DNA of 64,000 nucleotides from Alligator mississippiensis (lineage: Eukaryota > Chordata > Crocodylia > Alligatoridae), in the NCBI RefSeq assembly GCF_030867095.1, contig NC_081826.1, positions 254,242,251 through 254,306,250 of the forward strand, given 5' to 3'. The position numbers and the translations under genes were made by a program. Below, piece after piece: positions 1 to 14,596 of the stretch (within the stretch, counting starts at the first letter, position 1; the number at the start of each line of letters is the position of its first letter). A model generated the notes under the pieces. It was given only the letters and a program-made list of their open reading frames with translations, was not told the DNA's origin and did not search any database.

Positions 1-410
1 AGAAGCAAAATGGAGCCAGTATTTTCAATCCATATTGTGTTTGTACTTCACTAATGGCCAGTGCACTCTAGTCCTCTGTTAGTGTGCGTTGTGGGGATGA
101 GAAATGTCTGTGTCTTCCTTTTTCCCCCAGATTAACCAGGAGTATAGGAACAGATAGAATGAAGATTGTCATTCCTGTATGCCAGCACCCCATGTCCCAA
201 GAGGAGAGTCCAAGGTTCTGAAACAAGCACCCTTTCTAAAGCATAGTTCCTTTTTAGTGTTGTTCTGGAGCAGCACTGTTGCATGCTAAACCTAGAGGCT
301 CAGTTTGGTGCTGATGCTTTACTGGCTTCAGGATGAGTAGTAAAACTCTCTACTATTTTGTTATGCATCTGTGAAGGGTTAAACTTCAGAGAGATTGTTT
401 CTTTTAACAG

Positions 411-3075
<2,665 letters not shown>

Positions 3076-4950
3076 ATATTGGAAAAGCTGAAGTTAAGCC
3101 TTGTTAAAGAAACTGATCACATGTAAAGGAACACTACACAGTATCTAAATTTTAGAAGGAAAATCATCTTCAAGAAAATGATTTCTGTGGAGGATAATTA
3201 AAAGGCTCATTAGACTTGTGATCAATGAAACTCATTCTGCCTTTGAACATCTTCAGTGGTTAAAAATGGCTCCTTTTATGGAGCTATTTCAGATGTCTTG
3301 AACATGTCTTTTAGAGTTCTAGGGATTCATCTTATCTTATTCATTGCTTTCCAAAGGGTCAGTCCTGTGTCTTTATGGGTTGAAAATATGTTAACTTGTA
3401 AACTAATAACCAAGATGAAAAGTTATGTTAGGTACGTTGTTTTAAAAAAATGATTTGGTTAAAATTGGATTGTATGTATTTGTCCATGTGATCTTCGTTT
3501 TCTGGTTAACAAAGTGGTTTTTAAATATAAAGTGATAGCAGCCTACTTGCTATTGATGAATTCCTAATTTTAATTTTATTTGTTCTGATTTTGAGCTTAG
3601 GTATTAGGCTATGGGATAATTTTACTGTCACATTAGTTGGTAGATACATTACTGTACTTGTATTTCCCTTGCTGCTGTTCAACTTAAGCAGCATTAAAAT
3701 TATAATTGGGTTGCATTATTTTTCCGTTAAAGAAAGTACTTATTTTACAAAGTACAGAATCATCTGACATTATTCTGTACTGGAACATAAAAAAAGCATT
3801 GTCCTTAACTCTCCAGGCATTTTGTTCAGGTATAAATAGGATATCCTGAGTTTTTTCAAAACTTAACTGATACGCCTATAAAAATGATACATCGGGCCAT
3901 TTAAAGCTTTGACTGTATTAATACAGTTTGTTACACAGTTTTATAAAATAGAAATGGATTTGAGTGAGTGGAGTCAAGAACAGATGTTTACAGTTTTAAA
4001 ATCTTATCTTTTAAAGTATGGTGTTTTTGCACATGAATGGCTTGTGGTGTTTGACACTTATTCCCTCGGAATAGGTGCATAGCTACTGCTTAACTTGAGA
4101 AAAAATAAAGCCAGGAAAACCATGCTGTTATTTAATATTACAGATGTTTTTATGTTGGATTCTTTTTAAGTGTTTTTGTGAAAAAAATATTTATTTTCTA
4201 AAAAGTCTAAATTGTCTGTCTTATGAAAAATGCTTAGTATGGGAATCCATTAAAACGACTGAGAAAAGCTAATACATCAAACACAGTTGTACACAAAAGT
4301 ACTGTATTCGGACCAGTGAGGTAGCTTCAGGTGTTCCTTAAAGTAATGCAGGAAACCCAGGTTTATTTTGGGTTGATTTGCCACTAGGAAAGCTATGCTA
4401 CAGAGTTAACCTGTTGGGGCAAGCATACTATTAATGGGCTTGAACCTTTGTCCTTAGCTGGAAGGATGGTTTTAGCAAGTTGGGTAACATGCTTCTTACT
4501 GGCATGCAGAAGTGTTCCAGGGGGGATAAGGGAATGTTAGTCTCTTAACATGCACGTCTGGTATAAATCATGAAGTATTAGTTTGTAGTAAATCAGATAA
4601 TATTAATGCATTGGTTTCATAAAGCTAACGTGCAAGCACAAAGACATACTACATGCTAGGTATGCTGTGGTAGCATGTAAATATCATGAATGTTTATCTT
4701 CCTGAAGTATTGTTGTTTAATAGTTACCATTTATTTATGCAAAGTTGAAACTGCTTTGTTTCTGTGTTCAGCCAGTGATTTATTTAAAGTAACACTGAGC
4801 TGGCAATAAGTGGTTGGTTCAGTGTTCATTTTGGTGAATATAACTGACATTCTGTCTTGCAGAAATAACATTTTGTACTATTACTAAATTGTGTACATTT
4901 TGGTACAGAATCCTTTTTCAGTTTCAGTAAAACAATGGAAAAGCATATTG
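3076..4950 (+). other. HMGCR: Probable HMGCR 3' untranslated region
   Basis: The sequence after the stop is AT-rich, free of recognisable repeats, and has several ATTTA-type words (for example near 4130, 4730 and 4780), as in unstable lipid-gene transcripts. An AATAAA lies near 4103. A variant AGTAAA at about 4926 would end the transcript at a length similar to the long human 3' UTR. The exact poly(A) site cannot be fixed from sequence alone. Confidence 0.5.
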
Positions 4951-5732
4951 GCTTAATTGTGATGTTTAAAGTATGATATTCATCAGTAAGTCATGAATTA
5001 TACAGATGAAGTAAGAAAGATAGAAATGTTAATGAAAGGATTAGTTACACAGTATAAGAACTTCTTGCCTTACACAGCAGAAGCCCCTACACATGGTTCT
5101 GAGATTCAAGTATTTTAGTAGTATCAAAAAAAAATTCATAAAAATGAACTGCTGGTGGAGTTAGAGAAGATTCTCCACTTCAGCAAATCACTTGAGCATA
5201 GCATAGCAGTTTCTATTGAGACCTGACTTTACACACATCCCCCTTCCCCCCTACTTTTCTGAGAGTTATGGAAAACTTGGTCATAATTATCTGGAGCAGA
5301 ATTTTTTTCTGAGTGTTGTATGACCTTGTGACTACACACAACTGTACTTCTGAACAGTCTTCTGATCCATTTGATCTGAATGCTTTGCTATTTTGGTCTG
5401 GGAATTCTAAATGTTATTGCATTTACTCAGTGATAACTAGGGCATCAAAATATACTAAGTGAGTTGCTCTGCAACTCCAGTTTTTGCAATGCCAAGATTA
5501 TTTGGGAAGAGGACGGAAACCTCTAAACAAAAGTTTTAGACTAAGAGTTAAGATTCTAAGTAAATAGACGTGTTAGGACAGCATAAAGTATAATTATTTA
5601 AGTTAGAAATGTGAAAGTTTAAAAATATTTTTTAAAGTTGAAATTTAGGAGTTTTAGCTGCTGCACCCCTAAATATAGTCCAGAAGCACTTTAAATCTGG
5701 GGCTTCAACCCGCAATCCCTGTCTTTCACCAA
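4951..5732. other. No feature recognised
   Basis: AT-rich intergenic DNA downstream of HMGCR. I see no open frame of note, no clear repeat ends and no RNA gene. Confidence 0.4.
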
Positions 5733-6669
5733 GGCTAGGGACAGAGATTACACATAAGTCAGTTTAAGTGATCAGAAACTGGTTTAAACCTGTAACAAAA
5801 CAGATGTTCAGTGCACATAAACCAGTTTGAAAATGGCTTAAAGTGGTTTGAGATATACCTGGCTGAATGTAGTATCAGACTTAACTGATTTGGGTCAAAC
5901 CTATTTATGCAATGTCTGTCTCGGACCTCTTCCTGGTTTAAGTTAAATCGGAGTCACCAGCATGCTCTCTGGGCTGGGCGGGGCACCCTTCCCCTCTGCT
6001 CCCTGGCTGCAGCTCAGGCAGAGACTGCATGTACAAAGGGGTCTGCCTGGCTTCCTCCTACTCCCCCACCTTCCTCATTACTCTGCTGAAGCAGGGATTC
6101 TCCCTCCCCTCTGCCTTGCACAGATACCTCTCAGCATTAGCTAGCATACTACGTGCTGGCTACAGTCCATGCTGTGGGAGATGGGACAAAGGTAGATAGG
6201 ACAGTGTTGGCTTAGGGCTTGTTGGAGCTAATCAACAGGTAGCTGGTAATGTCCCTCCATTCCTTCCTTGAAAAAAATTGTTTAAGAAGAACTTGAAGTA
6301 AGGGAGAAAAGCTTTGTTCTGTTTGATGGGTTAATAAATGCTAACAATTCCCTGTGTAACTCTGTGCTGTATAACTCAATGCTCTCTTATCAACTCCCTG
6401 CTGGCTCCCACACTGGTCAGGAGGAGGGGCAGGAACCCCTCCCTAAGCAGAGCATCCAACCAGAGCCGAGCCACGTGCCCCCTCAGCTCAGCACTGTGCT
6501 TATGACTCCCTAACTTCTTGCCTGAGCCACTGCAGGCATCTGCCTGCGTTTCTGGAATGAAAAGGGAATGTCTATCCACCTCCAAATTGGTTCAAGCTTT
6601 GCAAGTTAAACTAACCTGCAAAGATTGAATCAATTCAGGCTCAGGCTTTTTGAATGTCTGTCTGTAGCC
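5733..6669. repeat. DNA-transposon-like repeat, copy A (partner at 33751-34249)
   Basis: Shares long stretches with 33.75-34.25 kb: 'ATTACACATAA', 'AAGTGATCAGAAACTGGTT', 'ATCAGACTTAACTGATTT', and near the right end 'ACTAACCTGCAAA' and 'CAGGCTTTTT'. Ends are imperfectly inverted (GGCTAGGGACAG at left; GGGCTACAGACAG on the opposite strand at right). This copy is about 430 bp longer than the partner because of extra sequence in its middle (roughly 6120-6370). Non-coding; superfamily not assigned. Confidence 0.5.
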
Positions 6670-6949
6670 CAAGAGACCCAGAAACTTAATCTTGTGAAAT
6701 GAAATGTCAATTATTTCCCTTCCAAACATGTATCTTTCCATTTTAAAGCTAGAGATCCTTCCTTCCACTGTGGTTAAAGCCCCAGCTCACAATTATATTT
6801 TATAACTGTGGTCCATGCAATGCCTAGCCATTCTGCCCCTAGGGATTCAATACCTGTCAGCTTCTACTCTACATCCTTTAAGCCACAGCTGTATAAATGG
6901 CACAGACCATGTTTGGTTCCCTGAAACCAAGTTTAACATGAATTTGATT

Positions 6950-7191
6950 CAGAGATTCTCAACTAGGGTGCCATAGCACTTTGGGGTGCTGCAAGATCCT
7001 TTGAAGGGTGCCACAAAATGTAAGAAGGTTAGCAGAAAAGTTCAGGCTCAAGCTGGCCACTCCTCCCACCCCTACTGCCCAGCCTCTACAAGGAGGCAAG
7101 TAATGTAAATTAATTACTTTTTGAAAGGAGGTCTCAATTTTCAAACATTATGGGGGGGCTGCCTTGAATCTAATAAAGTTGAGAACTACTG
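6950..7191. mobile_element. hAT-type MITE (CAGNNNTTCTCAAC ends)
   Basis: The left end is CAGAGATTCTCAACTAGGGT; the right end on the opposite strand is CAGTAGTTCTCAACTTTATT. These are hAT-like inverted ends about 240 bp apart. The flanking 8-mers match poorly, so it is old. The same family occurs at 50372-50849 and in part at 18956. Confidence 0.6.
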
Positions 7192-9369
7192 CATTAATCA
7201 TTAAGTCCATTGCAAGAGACCAAGCTTATCTGTAGTCAACCTAGGCACAAACTAACCATCTGACATAGACCTAAAGCATTTGCAATTGGATGGAGTCAGC
7301 TGCTCAGAGCTCCAAGCAGTCTAATCATTGTCTGACGGTAAAGGATATCATTTCAAGCCTGTTAGCTGGTATCTGTTAAAACCCCATTGTAAACAGTGTC
7401 CATGTCCAACACTGGTTCCCTGGAACTAGTTTGTCTCTGTAGAGTGGACCCTACCTCTCTCTTTCTCCTGCACTAGTCATGGGCCCAACCTTGGGAGAGG
7501 TTAACCCTTGGAAAGCTTCAGTTGTACAGCTACACCAGCAAAGCTGTCTTTTGTCAGTATAGATTGTTCCAGGCACTCCCAAGCAAAAGTACAGTTCAGA
7601 GATTTGAGACCTCTTAGGCTTTCAATTTTATAGAGAGACTATGAGAATGTTTGGTAAATATCCTGCTATTTGCCTGGTACTACAGAACATGTGAGTGTCT
7701 ATAACTTTGGTGATATGGTATGGAAAAAGTCTATCCCATGGGAAATTGGTAATATAGTTAAAAACTCCCATTTAGGTAGATGCCATGACCTGTGGAAGGA
7801 TCAATTTTAACTGGTGATGGAGAAACATGAAAAATCAACTGAGGCTTTGATAAATGCAACTCAAGGCCTTGCTGAATAACATATCAGATATTAAAACAAC
7901 TAATAGAACAGTTGGTAGAACAACTTCAGAATCAGATCTCATTAGTGAACGCTGTAACATGCAAAAAACTGTCAGGAAGCAGAAACTATATCAGGTAAAG
8001 TTGCACAATAAAAAGGGGAGAAAGGATTTTGGAAAACAAACAATCTGTATAACGACAGTGACCAGGAGACCATCTTATACGGCTTTTTTTGTACCAAGCA
8101 TGGTACTGATATCTATCAAAAGAGGACAAGTATCTGAGTTGCTACAAAATAATATATGTTGCAATAGGATGAAGGTCCCAACAAAGAGAAATTGATCCAT
8201 GAGGGAATATGATTATTGGATGATGGTTAAACTATTCTTCCAAGGGATGCGTCCTAGATTGAACAGATGATATAATGAAGGCATGGACATCCTTATAAAA
8301 AGAAATGAGCTGTTGGCTTTTGAACTAAATCGCATTCCCTGTGCAAACAGCTGGTTCAATTAAAAAACTCCCTCCTGTGCAGGAAGTCAGAAAATGAAGC
8401 TGGAAACTAGAACATCCCACCCCTTCTACCTTGCAATTATAATGGTACGCCAACTGGATGTAGCAGTTTGGACATACCACTAAAGCCTCGAAACTTTTGT
8501 ACATGGACAAAGCATGAAAAATTGCACCTCTGATGAGCAACATGGGTGGGACTGCAGGAGATGTGAAGAGATGTTACTGCTGGTGGAGTTTATGATTAAA
8601 CTCAAATCTCTCAAACTAGTCTCTCCAAAACTTACTTTGGGGGTCTACTAAGTAATGGTTTATGTCACCTCTCTCTATAAGTCCAAGGAGCTGGGAAAAT
8701 ACTACAAAAATATTTCCTTTGATATTTTAAACTAAACCCTTCTAAAATACTGGAAAAGTCTGTAGGACCGTATTCATATAGTACATGACACAATGCAGCT
8801 TTTTTTATTTGATGGTTTAGCTGGATACCTGAACCATACCATAAAGTACAAGCATAACAAAGGATTAGTTGGATCAGGTCCTAAACTATCTCACTTAAAA
8901 AGGTTTTTTGCTTGATCTTAGATTACGAGATAAACTCTAATTTGTGTTTTACTGCAGATACTAACAATTCTGTGTAGTCAAAGAAACTATATTTGGTGTC
9001 ACTCCTGTTCCTCCCAAATGGCATTCTGTTGTTACACTCCCAACCTTTGTACTTACTTTATTGTTCAGATGTTCTTCAAAGCTGACATATTGTCTGTGGT
9101 GAATGAATAAAATATGATTTAGTTAATAATAAGTAAGTGCGCTCATATAAGTTAAATGTTTGAACAATAGAAATTACCATGGATGAGTATAGCATTAAAG
9201 AGGGATCTTCATAAGGTTTGAATTTTTTTTTAACTGTATATTATGTTCTTAGGTATAAAAAAACATTTAAAATTGTAAAGGGAGATGTGGGGATGAGTCG
9301 AACTCTTGAGGTTCTTGGTCCTCCAGTTTCCAGAACAGACAAGGGAGAGATTTCACGAAGTATTTACTC
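7192..9369. other. No gene recognised; one short unassigned open frame
   Basis: Mixed-composition DNA. An open frame of 113 codons at 7854-8195 (+) and one of 72 codons at 8325-8543 (-) show no domain I recognise. The wider 7.8-8.9 kb stretch may be an old degraded coding repeat, but I cannot name it. No splice signals, promoter or repeat ends stand out. Confidence 0.35.
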
Positions 9370-10000
9370 AAATCCAACATGAGGTTTCCGCCCCTAGTTC
9401 AACATGGGGGAAAAGAAACCTCATCTTGGATTTGCATACAGACTAGCGGCTGCCGTGACTCTGTCTCTATCTCCAGCCCTAGCCCCAGTCCCAAGCTAGG
9501 GGAGATTGTGCAGTACGAGAAGAAGCAAGTATAGGGAAGATTGCATGGTGTGGAGGAGGGGAGCAAGGGGAGACTGTGGTGTTTGCAGCCCAGGGGCAGT
9601 ATGGAGTGCCACCATTCAGTGGCACAGGAGCTGCTCTGCCTCAGGGTCCAGGCCAGGACTGTAGCTGGAGCTGCTGCCATTTCTGCTGCCTGGCTGGGGC
9701 AGGAGCCAGAGCCACCACCATATAGAAGAAGCAGTGGCCAGTGGTTATGGGGGCAAGCAGTGGAAGGGGCAGGCACTGGGGGTGGGAGAAGGCACAAGGA
9801 GGACCAGTGTCGGGGGAGGCTGGGCTGCAGCAGCCCTTTACACTGCTCAGCCAAAGGAGTCCTGCTGTGCTGGAGTTTGCACTGCCCAGCTAGAGGACCT
9901 GGGTGCAGGGATATCCAGGACAGGTAAAACCACCCTCTCTTCCCCACACATTCACACCTGGGCACAGGGGAGTTTTGCCCAGGTTACAAAACTTATTTGT
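9370..10000. repeat. GC-rich unclassified repeat-like block
   Basis: The GC content rises sharply against the flanks, with overlapping open frames on both strands (about 188 codons on -, 128 on +). That pattern comes from base composition, not from a gene. The word ATGAGGTTTC near 9380 returns in inverted orientation near 9420 (GAAACCTCAT). No family assigned. Confidence 0.3.
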
Positions 10001-10104
10001 AATGCTTCTACTCCTGCCTGCTTTAGGTTTATCAGGAAACTCTAACATAGGCAGGAGCACAGCCCCCTGGAGGAGAATCACTGAGGTAAGTGGTGGCAGC
10101 ACAA

Positions 10105-10183
10105 CAGCGGTTCTCAACCATGGGTGCCTCCAAATTCAAGTTGTGGAGGGTGCTCCCAACTCTAAACAGGTTGAGAACCACTG
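10105..10183. mobile_element. Very short hAT-type MITE (79 bp)
   Basis: CAGCGGTTCTCAACCATGGG at the left faces GGTTGAGAACCACTG at the right, a 14-15 bp inverted end pair around about 50 bp. Same terminal class as the elements at 6950 and 50372. The flanking 8-mers do not match. Confidence 0.55.
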
Positions 10184-10831
10184 CTCCAGTACTTGGCAGT
10201 AGAAGACAGAATTTGTTTTCCTTCAGTTCACACAGCAGGAGTCTGACCATATCTTCCCATCCCCTTGGCTGCTCTCAATCACTCCAAGACCCTGAGGGCT
10301 GCATCTTTGAGGACTGCATTAGTTTGCTCCAAAAACAGGTGATCCCAGGTAGCCCAAGGACAGGAGAGCAAGCCAACTTCTCAGAGGTCCCATGCAGGTG
10401 ACTTGTTTGGTGCAAGGGTAATCTGGGGTTTAGTACCTTTCTTGGTACATGGAGTCATGCCACTGAAGAGCAGAGGTAGAGTCTCAAGGCAGACCAATGA
10501 GAACGTTTGATGGCCACCTTGCACTCCATTTGTCCTGGTATCGCTTATCCCACAAATAGGAAGTCAGGCTCAACACCAGGGAGGTAAGCTGTTGTCATTC
10601 TAAGGTGAGATTTAATGAGGAAAAGCCAACACTAAATCCTGACCAGGATGACCCCTTCTCCTGCCATTCACACCATTTCAAAACTATAAACAACCTTGGG
10701 CCCATGCTTCTTGTCAATCCCTCCTCTAGACAAAGGCTCAGCAGTCAAGTGTTACTCAGTGCCTCAGAACATGTAGTCTTCTGTCTCAGAGTTAAGGTCT
10801 TGCCTTCACTGCAAGTTGTGACCTGACTGCA
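10184..10831. other. No feature recognised
   Basis: Repeat-like mixed DNA between the short hAT MITE and a CR1 fragment. The short open frames overlap one another and have no domain. Confidence 0.3.
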
Positions 10832-11243
10832 TCAGAACAGGCTGGGGACTGACTGGCTTAAGCAGCAGCTCTGCAGAAAGGGGCCTGGGGGTTACAGTGG
10901 ACAATGAGTTGATTATGGGGCAACATATGATACCCTTGTTGCCAAGAAAGCTAACAGCATACTGGCCTGCATTAGTAGGAACGTTATCAGCAGATCAAAG
11001 AGCAGCAAGGGAAGTTTAGATTAGATCTTAGGAAAAAAATTCTCACTAGGAGGGTAGTAAAACACTGGAACAGGTTACCTAGGGAGATTGTGGATTCTCC
11101 ATCCTTGGAGGTTTTTAAGACCTGGCTAGATAAAGCCTTGGGTGGAATGATATAGTTAGGGATGGTTTGAGCAGGGGGTTGCACTAGATGACTTCCTGAG
11201 GTCCCTTCCAACCCTAATTTTCTATAATGCTATGATTCTATGA
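10832..11243 (+). mobile_element. CR1 LINE 3' fragment, internally deleted
   Basis: CR1 ORF2 tail and 3' UTR. The first part aligns with the region following the RT domain (AEKDLGV-like stretch and AKKANSILACISRN). After about 10995 it jumps to the extreme C-terminus (GSLD, RKKFSLGG, then RLWILHPWRFL) and ends with the CR1 3' signature CTTCCTGAGGTCCCTTCCAA and two ATTCTATGA-like octamers. The skipped middle implies an internal deletion. Stops are present. Confidence 0.8.
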
Positions 11244-11964
11244 CTGAGGGAACCACATCAAAGGGATCAACCATATCCCTTCCCCTGACAACAAAACCTT
11301 TATAGCCAGGCCCTAAATGAGCTGAAAGGTGGAGTCAGATGGCTGAGAATAATATCTCAAGGTATCCATCTACTTCCTCTGCCATCTTCCTCTATATTCA
11401 TTTGTCCTAGCTAATGCATTATGACTTGAGCACTGGACAAGCAACTGTCCTTCTAACGGAACTGTAGCAGCAGAAATCCTAGCAGCAGAAGCAGTTTCCT
11501 TTCTGTTTTTTGTCCCTACCAGCCAATTACAGGAGCTCATGGCAACGCAAAGATAGCATCTGTTGCTAAGAAGCTGCAGTTAAGTCCAAGACACCCAAGC
11601 AGGTATAAAATTCACAAGAGGGCTTTAGCATCTGGTAAAATATTTTTAAAAATTCACAGGAAGGCTTTAGTCTCTGGCAAGATCCACACCAGCCAGAGGT
11701 CAAATGTCATCTTGCAGGAACTGGTAACACTGGAGACATGGCCAAGGATGTAGAAGGACCTTAGGACAAACTGTTACTGCCCCAGAATCTGACAGCTCAG
11801 CAGGGGAAGTGTCAGCACTTGCTGCTGGATTTGTGAATGGAGGGAGTAAAGAGAAAGGGAGGCAGAGACACAGGATGCACAGAGGGCCTTCAGATTTGCC
11901 TTATGCTGGTACTTGGAGAGAGAGCTCTGAGGCCTATCCAAAATGTCTGGCTGCTGGTGCTGAA
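11244..11964. other. No feature recognised
   Basis: Intergenic DNA with no clear element ends. The short open frame at 11774-11968 (-) and its overlap at 11837-12046 (+) have no recognisable domain. Confidence 0.3.
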
Positions 11965-12232
11965 CCATACTCCTGTAGTTAGAGGCATAACAACATGGCT
12001 AAGTGCCCAGGGCAGCTGCCAAACACTGGGGCAGTGGCACGGGTAGATCTAACATTTTGAAAAGGGTGGTCTGGGTGCTGAGATGCATCATCACAAATAA
12101 AGTAAACCATATTTTTCACCAGTTAAAAATAAACTAGAAGCATTAGTAATATGATAGGGGACTAGGGCTCTATTATTCAGTTTAAGATTGAAGCAAAAAC
12201 AAATATAACTTTATTGGTTTCTAACCTGTGTA

Positions 12233-14596
12233 CAGGACCTCCACCTGACTCAGGAGGTACACGGTCCCACTAGGGGGAATGCCATACTGGATCTGGTATT
12301 GGCAACAGGAGATGACATGGTAGCGGACCTCCAGATCGGTAGCCATTAGGGGACAGTGATCACCTAATAATAAAATTCACCATAAGACGGCGAGTGGGTA
12401 AGGTAACTAGTAGGGTGAAAGTGCTAGACTTTAGGAAAGCTGATTTCAATGAACTCAGGCGATTAGTCAAGGACGCACTGCAGAGTAGGAGATTTGAAGA
12501 GATGGAAGCCCAAGAAGGGTGGCTGTGCCTTAAGGAAACGATCCTTTGGGCACAAAGCAAGACGATCCCCGAGTGAGGCAAAAGAGGGAAAGGGGCCAGG
12601 AGGCTTCCCTGGCTGACCAGAGAAATCCAGAGCAGCCTAAGGGCCAAAAGGGGAGCACATAAAAAGTGGAAACAGGGAGAGATCACCAAAGATGAATATA
12701 CCTCCTCTGCTCGTGCTTGTAGGGAGCCAGTTAGACGGGCCAAAGCTACCATGGAGCTGAGGATGGCAACCCAAGTAAAAGACAACAAGAAATTTTTTTT
12801 AGATATATAGGGAGTAAAAGGAAGGCCCAGGGAGGAATAGGACCCCTGCTAAATGGGCAGAAACAATTGGTGACAGACAAGGGGGACAAGGCTGAACTCC
12901 TCAACGAGTTCTTTGCCTCAGTGTTCCTAAGCGAGGGGCATGACAAGTCTCTCACTGGGGTTGTAGAGAGGCAGCAGCAAGGCGCCAGACTTCCATGCGT
13001 AGACCCTGAGATGGTGCAGAGTCATTTGGAAGAACTGGATGCCTTTAAGTCGGCAGCCCTGGATGAGTTCCATCCAAGGGTGCTGAAGGCACTGGCCGAT
13101 GTCATTGTAGAGCCACTGTCGGGAATATCTGAAAGCTCGTGGCGCACGGGCCAAGTCCCGGAGGACTGGAAAAAGGCCAACGTGGTCCCCATTTTCAAGA
13201 AGGGGAGGAAGGAGGACCCGGGCAACTATAGACCTGTCAGTCTCACCTCCATCCTTGGCAAAGTATTTGAAAAAATTATCAAGGCTCACATTTGTGAGAG
13301 CCCGGCAGGACAAATTATGCTGAGGGGAAATCAGCACGGGTTTGTGGCAGGCAGATCGTGCCTGATCAATCTAGTTTCTTTTTATGACCAGGTTACGAAA
13401 CGCCTGGACACAGGAGGAGGGGTGGATGTCGTATACTTAGACTTCAGGAAGGCCTTCGATACGGTATCCCACCCCATACTGGTGAACAAGTTAAGAGGCT
13501 GTGACTTGGATGACTACACAGTCCGGTGGGTGGCGAATTGGCTGGAGGGTCGCACCCAGAGAGTCGTGGTGGATGGGTCGGTTTCGACCTGGAAGGGTGT
13601 GGGCAGTGGGGTCCCACAGGGCTCGGTCCTTGGACCGATAATCTTTAATGTCTTCATCAGTGACTTGGACAAGGGAGTCAAATGTACTCTGTCCAAGTTT
13701 GCAGATGACACAAAGCTATGGGGAGATGTGGACATGCCGGAGGGCAGGGAACAGCTGCAAGCAGACCTGGACAAGTTGGACAAGTGGGCAGAAAACAACA
13801 GAATGCAGTTCAACAAGGAGAAATACAAAGTGCTGCACCTAGGGAGGAAGAATGTCCAGCACACCTACAGCCTAGGGAATGACCTGCTGGGTAGCACGGA
13901 AGTGGAAAGGGATCTTGGAGTCCTAGTGGACTCCAAGATGAACATGAGTCGGCAGTGTGACGAAGCCATCAAAAAAGCCAATGGCACTTTATCGTGCATC
14001 AGCAGATGCATGACGAATAGGTCCAAGGAGGTGATACTTCCTCTCTATCGGGCGCTGGTCAGACCGCAGTTGGAGTACTGCGTGCAATTCTGGGCACCGC
14101 AATTCAAGAGGAATGCAGATAACCTGGAGAGAGTCCAGAGGAGGGCCACTCGTATGGTTAAGGGCCTGCGGACCAAGCCCTATGAGGAGAGACTAGAGAA
14201 ACTGGATCTTTTCAGCCTCCGCAAGAGAAGGTTGAGAGGCGACCTTGTGGCTGCCTATAAGTTCATCACGGGGGCACAGAAGGGAATTGGTGAGTATTTA
14301 TTCACCAAGGCGCCCCCGGGGGTTACAAGAAATAATGGCCATAAGCTAGCAGAGAGCAGATTTGGATTGGACATTAGGAAGAACTTCTTCACAGTTCGAG
14401 TGGCCAAGGTCTGGAATGGGCTCCCAAGGGAGGTGGTGCTCTCCCCAACCCTGGGGGTCTTCAAGAGGAGGTTAGATGAGCATCTAGCTGGGGTCATCTA
14501 GACCCAGCACTCTTTCCTGCTTATGCAGGGGGTCGGACTTGATGATCTATTGAGGTCCCTTCCGACCCTAACATCTATGAATCTATGAATCTATGG
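12233..14596 (+). mobile_element. CR1 LINE, 5'-truncated, ORF2 reverse transcriptase nearly intact
   Basis: The fragment starts in the C-terminal part of the endonuclease (AILDLVLATGDDMVADLQIG) and runs through the reverse transcriptase to the 3' end. Stops lie in the first part (a TGA near 12574) and a frame shift lies at the T run near 12800. From there the frame is open for over 560 codons. RT landmarks in order are NVVPIFKKGRKEDPGNYRPV, GFVAGRSC, VVYLDFRKAFDTVSHP (motif A), GVPQGSVLGP (motif B) and [11 protein letters not shown] (motif C), ending EHLAGVI and TAG at 14499-14501. The 3' UTR is about 95 nt and ends in three ATCTATGA-type octamers at 14573-14596. The sparse damage marks a young copy. 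It copies itself by target-primed reverse transcription. Confidence 0.95.
12867..14501 (+). CDS. CR1 ORF2 reverse transcriptase, open part (544 codons)
   Basis: A continuous frame encodes the whole RT palm and the thumb/C-terminal region of a CR1 ORF2. The catalytic aspartates are visible as LDFRKAFD and FADD. The C-terminal region (RPQLEYCVQFWAPQF, ERVQRRATRMVKG, FSLRKRRLRGDLVAAYKF) is the conserved CR1 tail. The ATG at 12867 is only the first methionine after the frame break; upstream codons in this frame (GSKRKAQGGIGPLLNG) also belong to ORF2. It is not a host gene. Confidence 0.93.
   Translation: MVTDKGDKAELLNEFFASVFLSEGHDKSLTGVVERQQQGARLPCVDPEMVQSHLEELDAFKSAALDEFHPRVLKALADVIVEPLSGISESSWRTGQVPEDWKKANVVPIFKKGRKEDPGNYRPVSLTSILGKVFEKIIKAHICESPAGQIMLRGNQHGFVAGRSCLINLVSFYDQVTKRLDTGGGVDVVYLDFRKAFDTVSHPILVNKLRGCDLDDYTVRWVANWLEGRTQRVVVDGSVSTWKGVGSGVPQGSVLGPIIFNVFISDLDKGVKCTLSKFADDTKLWGDVDMPEGREQLQADLDKLDKWAENNRMQFNKEKYKVLHLGRKNVQHTYSLGNDLLGSTEVERDLGVLVDSKMNMSRQCDEAIKKANGTLSCISRCMTNRSKEVILPLYRALVRPQLEYCVQFWAPQFKRNADNLERVQRRATRMVKGLRTKPYEERLEKLDLFSLRKRRLRGDLVAAYKFITGAQKGIGEYLFTKAPPGVTRNNGHKLAESRFGLDIRKNFFTVRVAKVWNGLPREVVLSPTLGVFKRRLDEHLAGVI

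Noticed and set aside
7854-8195. 113-codon frame, possible small gene
   Set aside because: No domain, no promoter, no splice context. It may be an old degraded coding repeat, but nothing supports a name.
9399-9965. 188-codon frame on the minus strand and 128-codon frame on the plus strand
   Set aside because: They overlap in GC-rich repeat-like DNA, have no domain, and have low-complexity composition.
12394-12576. Short frame upstream of the CR1 RT frame as a separate gene
   Set aside because: It is the earlier part of the same CR1 ORF2 (VKVLDFRKADFNELRRLV), cut off by a stop and a frame shift.
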